Made by a program: the position numbers and the translations under genes. 7,005 bases of DNA. Source: Candidatus Thorarchaeota archaeon (lineage in GTDB: Archaea > Asgardarchaeota > Thorarchaeia > Thorarchaeales > Thorarchaeaceae). The stretch is taken from the NCBI GenBank assembly GCA_020355105.1, contig CP070658.1, forward strand, positions 1,238,279 through 1,245,283. The letters run 5' to 3'. Positions within the stretch are counted from its first letter, which is position 1; each line of letters begins with the position of its first letter. Below are positions 6,203 through 7,005 of this stretch, one piece after another. The notes beneath the pieces are model-generated. The model was not told where the DNA came from. It saw nothing but the letters and a program-made list of their open reading frames with translations, and did no database searches.

Positions 6203-6907
6203 GTGACCCGTATCGATGGACGAGCAGCCGATGAGCTAAGACCTGTAAAAATACAGCGTGGTTTCTTGAAGTATCCAGAAGGTTCAGTCCTGATCAGTAC
6301 AGGTGAAACAAAGGTAATCTGTACTGCAACCGTTGAAGATGGTGTCCCTGGGTGGCTCAACAACTCAGGTCAAGGCTGGGTGACTGCTGAGTATGCGATG
6401 CTTCCTCGCGCAACCGAAGATAGGACAAATCGAACTAAAGTCAGCGGCCGAGGTGCAGAGATTCAGCGTCTCATTGGCAGGTCATTGAGAGCCGCAGTAG
6501 ATCTCAAGCGAATGGGTGAAAACACTATTAGAATAGATTGCGATGTGATTCAGGCTGATGGAGGTACAAGGACTGCTGCAATAACCGGGGGATATGTTGC
6601 CCTGTGTGACGCGCTCCAGTTTATGTTTGATATGGATATGATAAGTGAGATTCCTCTGCTTGGGCACGTCGCGGCTGTGAGCGTGGGAACTGCGGATGAT
6701 GAAACCCTTCTAGACCTCTGCTATGTAGAAGACGCCCGCGCAGACGTAGACATGAACGTGGTCATGCGTGATACTGATTTTGTGGAGGTCCAGGGTACAG
6801 CCGAGGGGCCGCCTTTTGATCGAGGAACACTTGACCAGATGCTCACCGTTGCAACCAAGGGAATTCAGGAGCTCATCGAGGCACAGAAGAAGGCCCTCGC
6901 TAGTTGA
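6203..6907 (+). CDS. rph: RNase PH, bacterial type (tRNA nucleotidyltransferase, phosphorolytic 3'-5' exoribonuclease)
   Basis: This protein (234 aa from GTG 6203) should trim 3' ends of tRNA precursors and other RNAs by phosphorolysis, as a hexameric ring. Family signatures, in order: R-I-D-G-R-A then L-R-P-V-K-I, E-G-S-V-L-I, G-Q-G-W-V-T-A-E-Y-x-M-L-P-R, EIQRLIGRSLRAAVD, the phosphate-binding QADGGTRTAAITGG, YVEDARADVDMNVVM with the two catalytic aspartates six residues apart, and V-Q-G-T-A-E-G-P-P-F. These are marks of bacterial RNase PH; archaeal exosome Rrp41 is different at each of them. The frame is open back to GTG 6170, just after a stop, which would add 11 residues (MRCAFECELTA) unlike the family. 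Neither start has a clear Shine-Dalgarno, so the transcript may be leaderless or nearly so. The gene is divergent from the nucleotidyltransferase gene and 35 nt before the next gene. Confidence 0.92.
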   Translation: MTRIDGRAADELRPVKIQRGFLKYPEGSVLISTGETKVICTATVEDGVPGWLNNSGQGWVTAEYAMLPRATEDRTNRTKVSGRGAEIQRLIGRSLRAAVDLKRMGENTIRIDCDVIQADGGTRTAAITGGYVALCDALQFMFDMDMISEIPLLGHVAAVSVGTADDETLLDLCYVEDARADVDMNVVMRDTDFVEVQGTAEGPPFDRGTLDQMLTVATKGIQELIEAQKKALAS

Positions 6908-6942
6908 GGGCGACAGTTATACCTCGGCATTGTCTACTGGAT

Positions 6943-7005
6943 ATGAGTCGACCCAATAGGAGAATGGCATCTTTGGACCTACCTGACGGTTTTGAGTTCT
7001 GTACT
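6943..7005 (+). CDS. 5' end of a gene cut by the right edge, product not recognised
   Basis: An ATG at 6943 opens 21 codons (M-S-R-P-N-R-R-M-A-S then L-D-L-P-D-G-F-E-F-C-T) that run off the window. A second ATG at 6964 is in frame. No good Shine-Dalgarno precedes the first; AGGAG at 6958 is too close to the second. In many genomes rph is followed by rdgB/ham1 (XTP/dITP pyrophosphatase), whose first strand is a hydrophobic run ending A-T-G or S-N. The F-E-F-C-T end could be that strand, but this is a guess from context and far too short to test. Confidence 0.35.
   Translation, partial: MSRPNRRMASLDLPDGFEFCT

Noticed and set aside
6203..6907. Archaeal exosome subunit Rrp41 as the identity of the RNase PH gene
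   Set aside because: The signatures GQGWVTAEYxMLPR, EIQRLIGRSLRAA and VQGTAEGPPF belong to bacterial RNase PH; Rrp41 has different sequences at these places.

Overview
The window reads as archaeal chromosome of moderate GC, compact and almost fully coding. The archaeal signs are a geranylgeranyl-reductase-family flavoprotein, frequent GTG and TTG starts, GGTGA/GAGGTGA-type ribosome-binding sites and a cytoplasmic WD40 propeller. An Asgard (Thorarchaeia-like) or similar archaeon is my best guess, but this is inference. The one discordant gene is an RNase PH of the bacterial type, not the archaeal exosome Rrp41 type, so a bacterial host or horizontal transfer cannot be excluded.

Layout, left to right. 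Positions 2-1109 (+): the C-terminal end of a gene entering from the left edge, probably a DNA methyltransferase, followed 4 nt later by a complete TSPPY-type DNA methyltransferase. Positions 1185-3457 (+): a GGR-family FAD oxidoreductase (lipid or quinone prenyl-chain saturation), then a secreted, membrane-anchored M28 zinc peptidase or glutaminyl-cyclase-like enzyme. Positions 3527-4417 (+): a seven-bladed WD40 protein with a TTG start. Positions 4435-6058 (-): two co-directional genes. The upstream one is a nucleotidyltransferase fused to two tandem HEPN-like helical modules. The downstream one is a 179-aa protein resembling only the N-terminal (wedge/REC) half of a TnpB/IS605 OrfB protein; it stops where the RuvC nuclease would begin. 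Positions 6203-6907 (+): RNase PH, then the first 21 codons of another gene at the right edge.

The least ordinary part is the minus-strand pair. The nucleotidyltransferase carries Asn at one of its three expected acidic catalytic positions. Its helical region is an internal duplication with eight motif residues repeated at a constant 112-residue offset. Its partner is a RuvC-less TnpB-like module with no sign of the missing nuclease nearby. A perfect 8-bp inverted repeat sits on the stop codon between them. Whether this is a working two-gene module or a chance pairing of an accessory gene with a transposon remnant cannot be decided from this sequence alone.

There is no RNA gene, CRISPR array or complete insertion sequence that I can support, and no gene-free stretch longer than about 145 bases.
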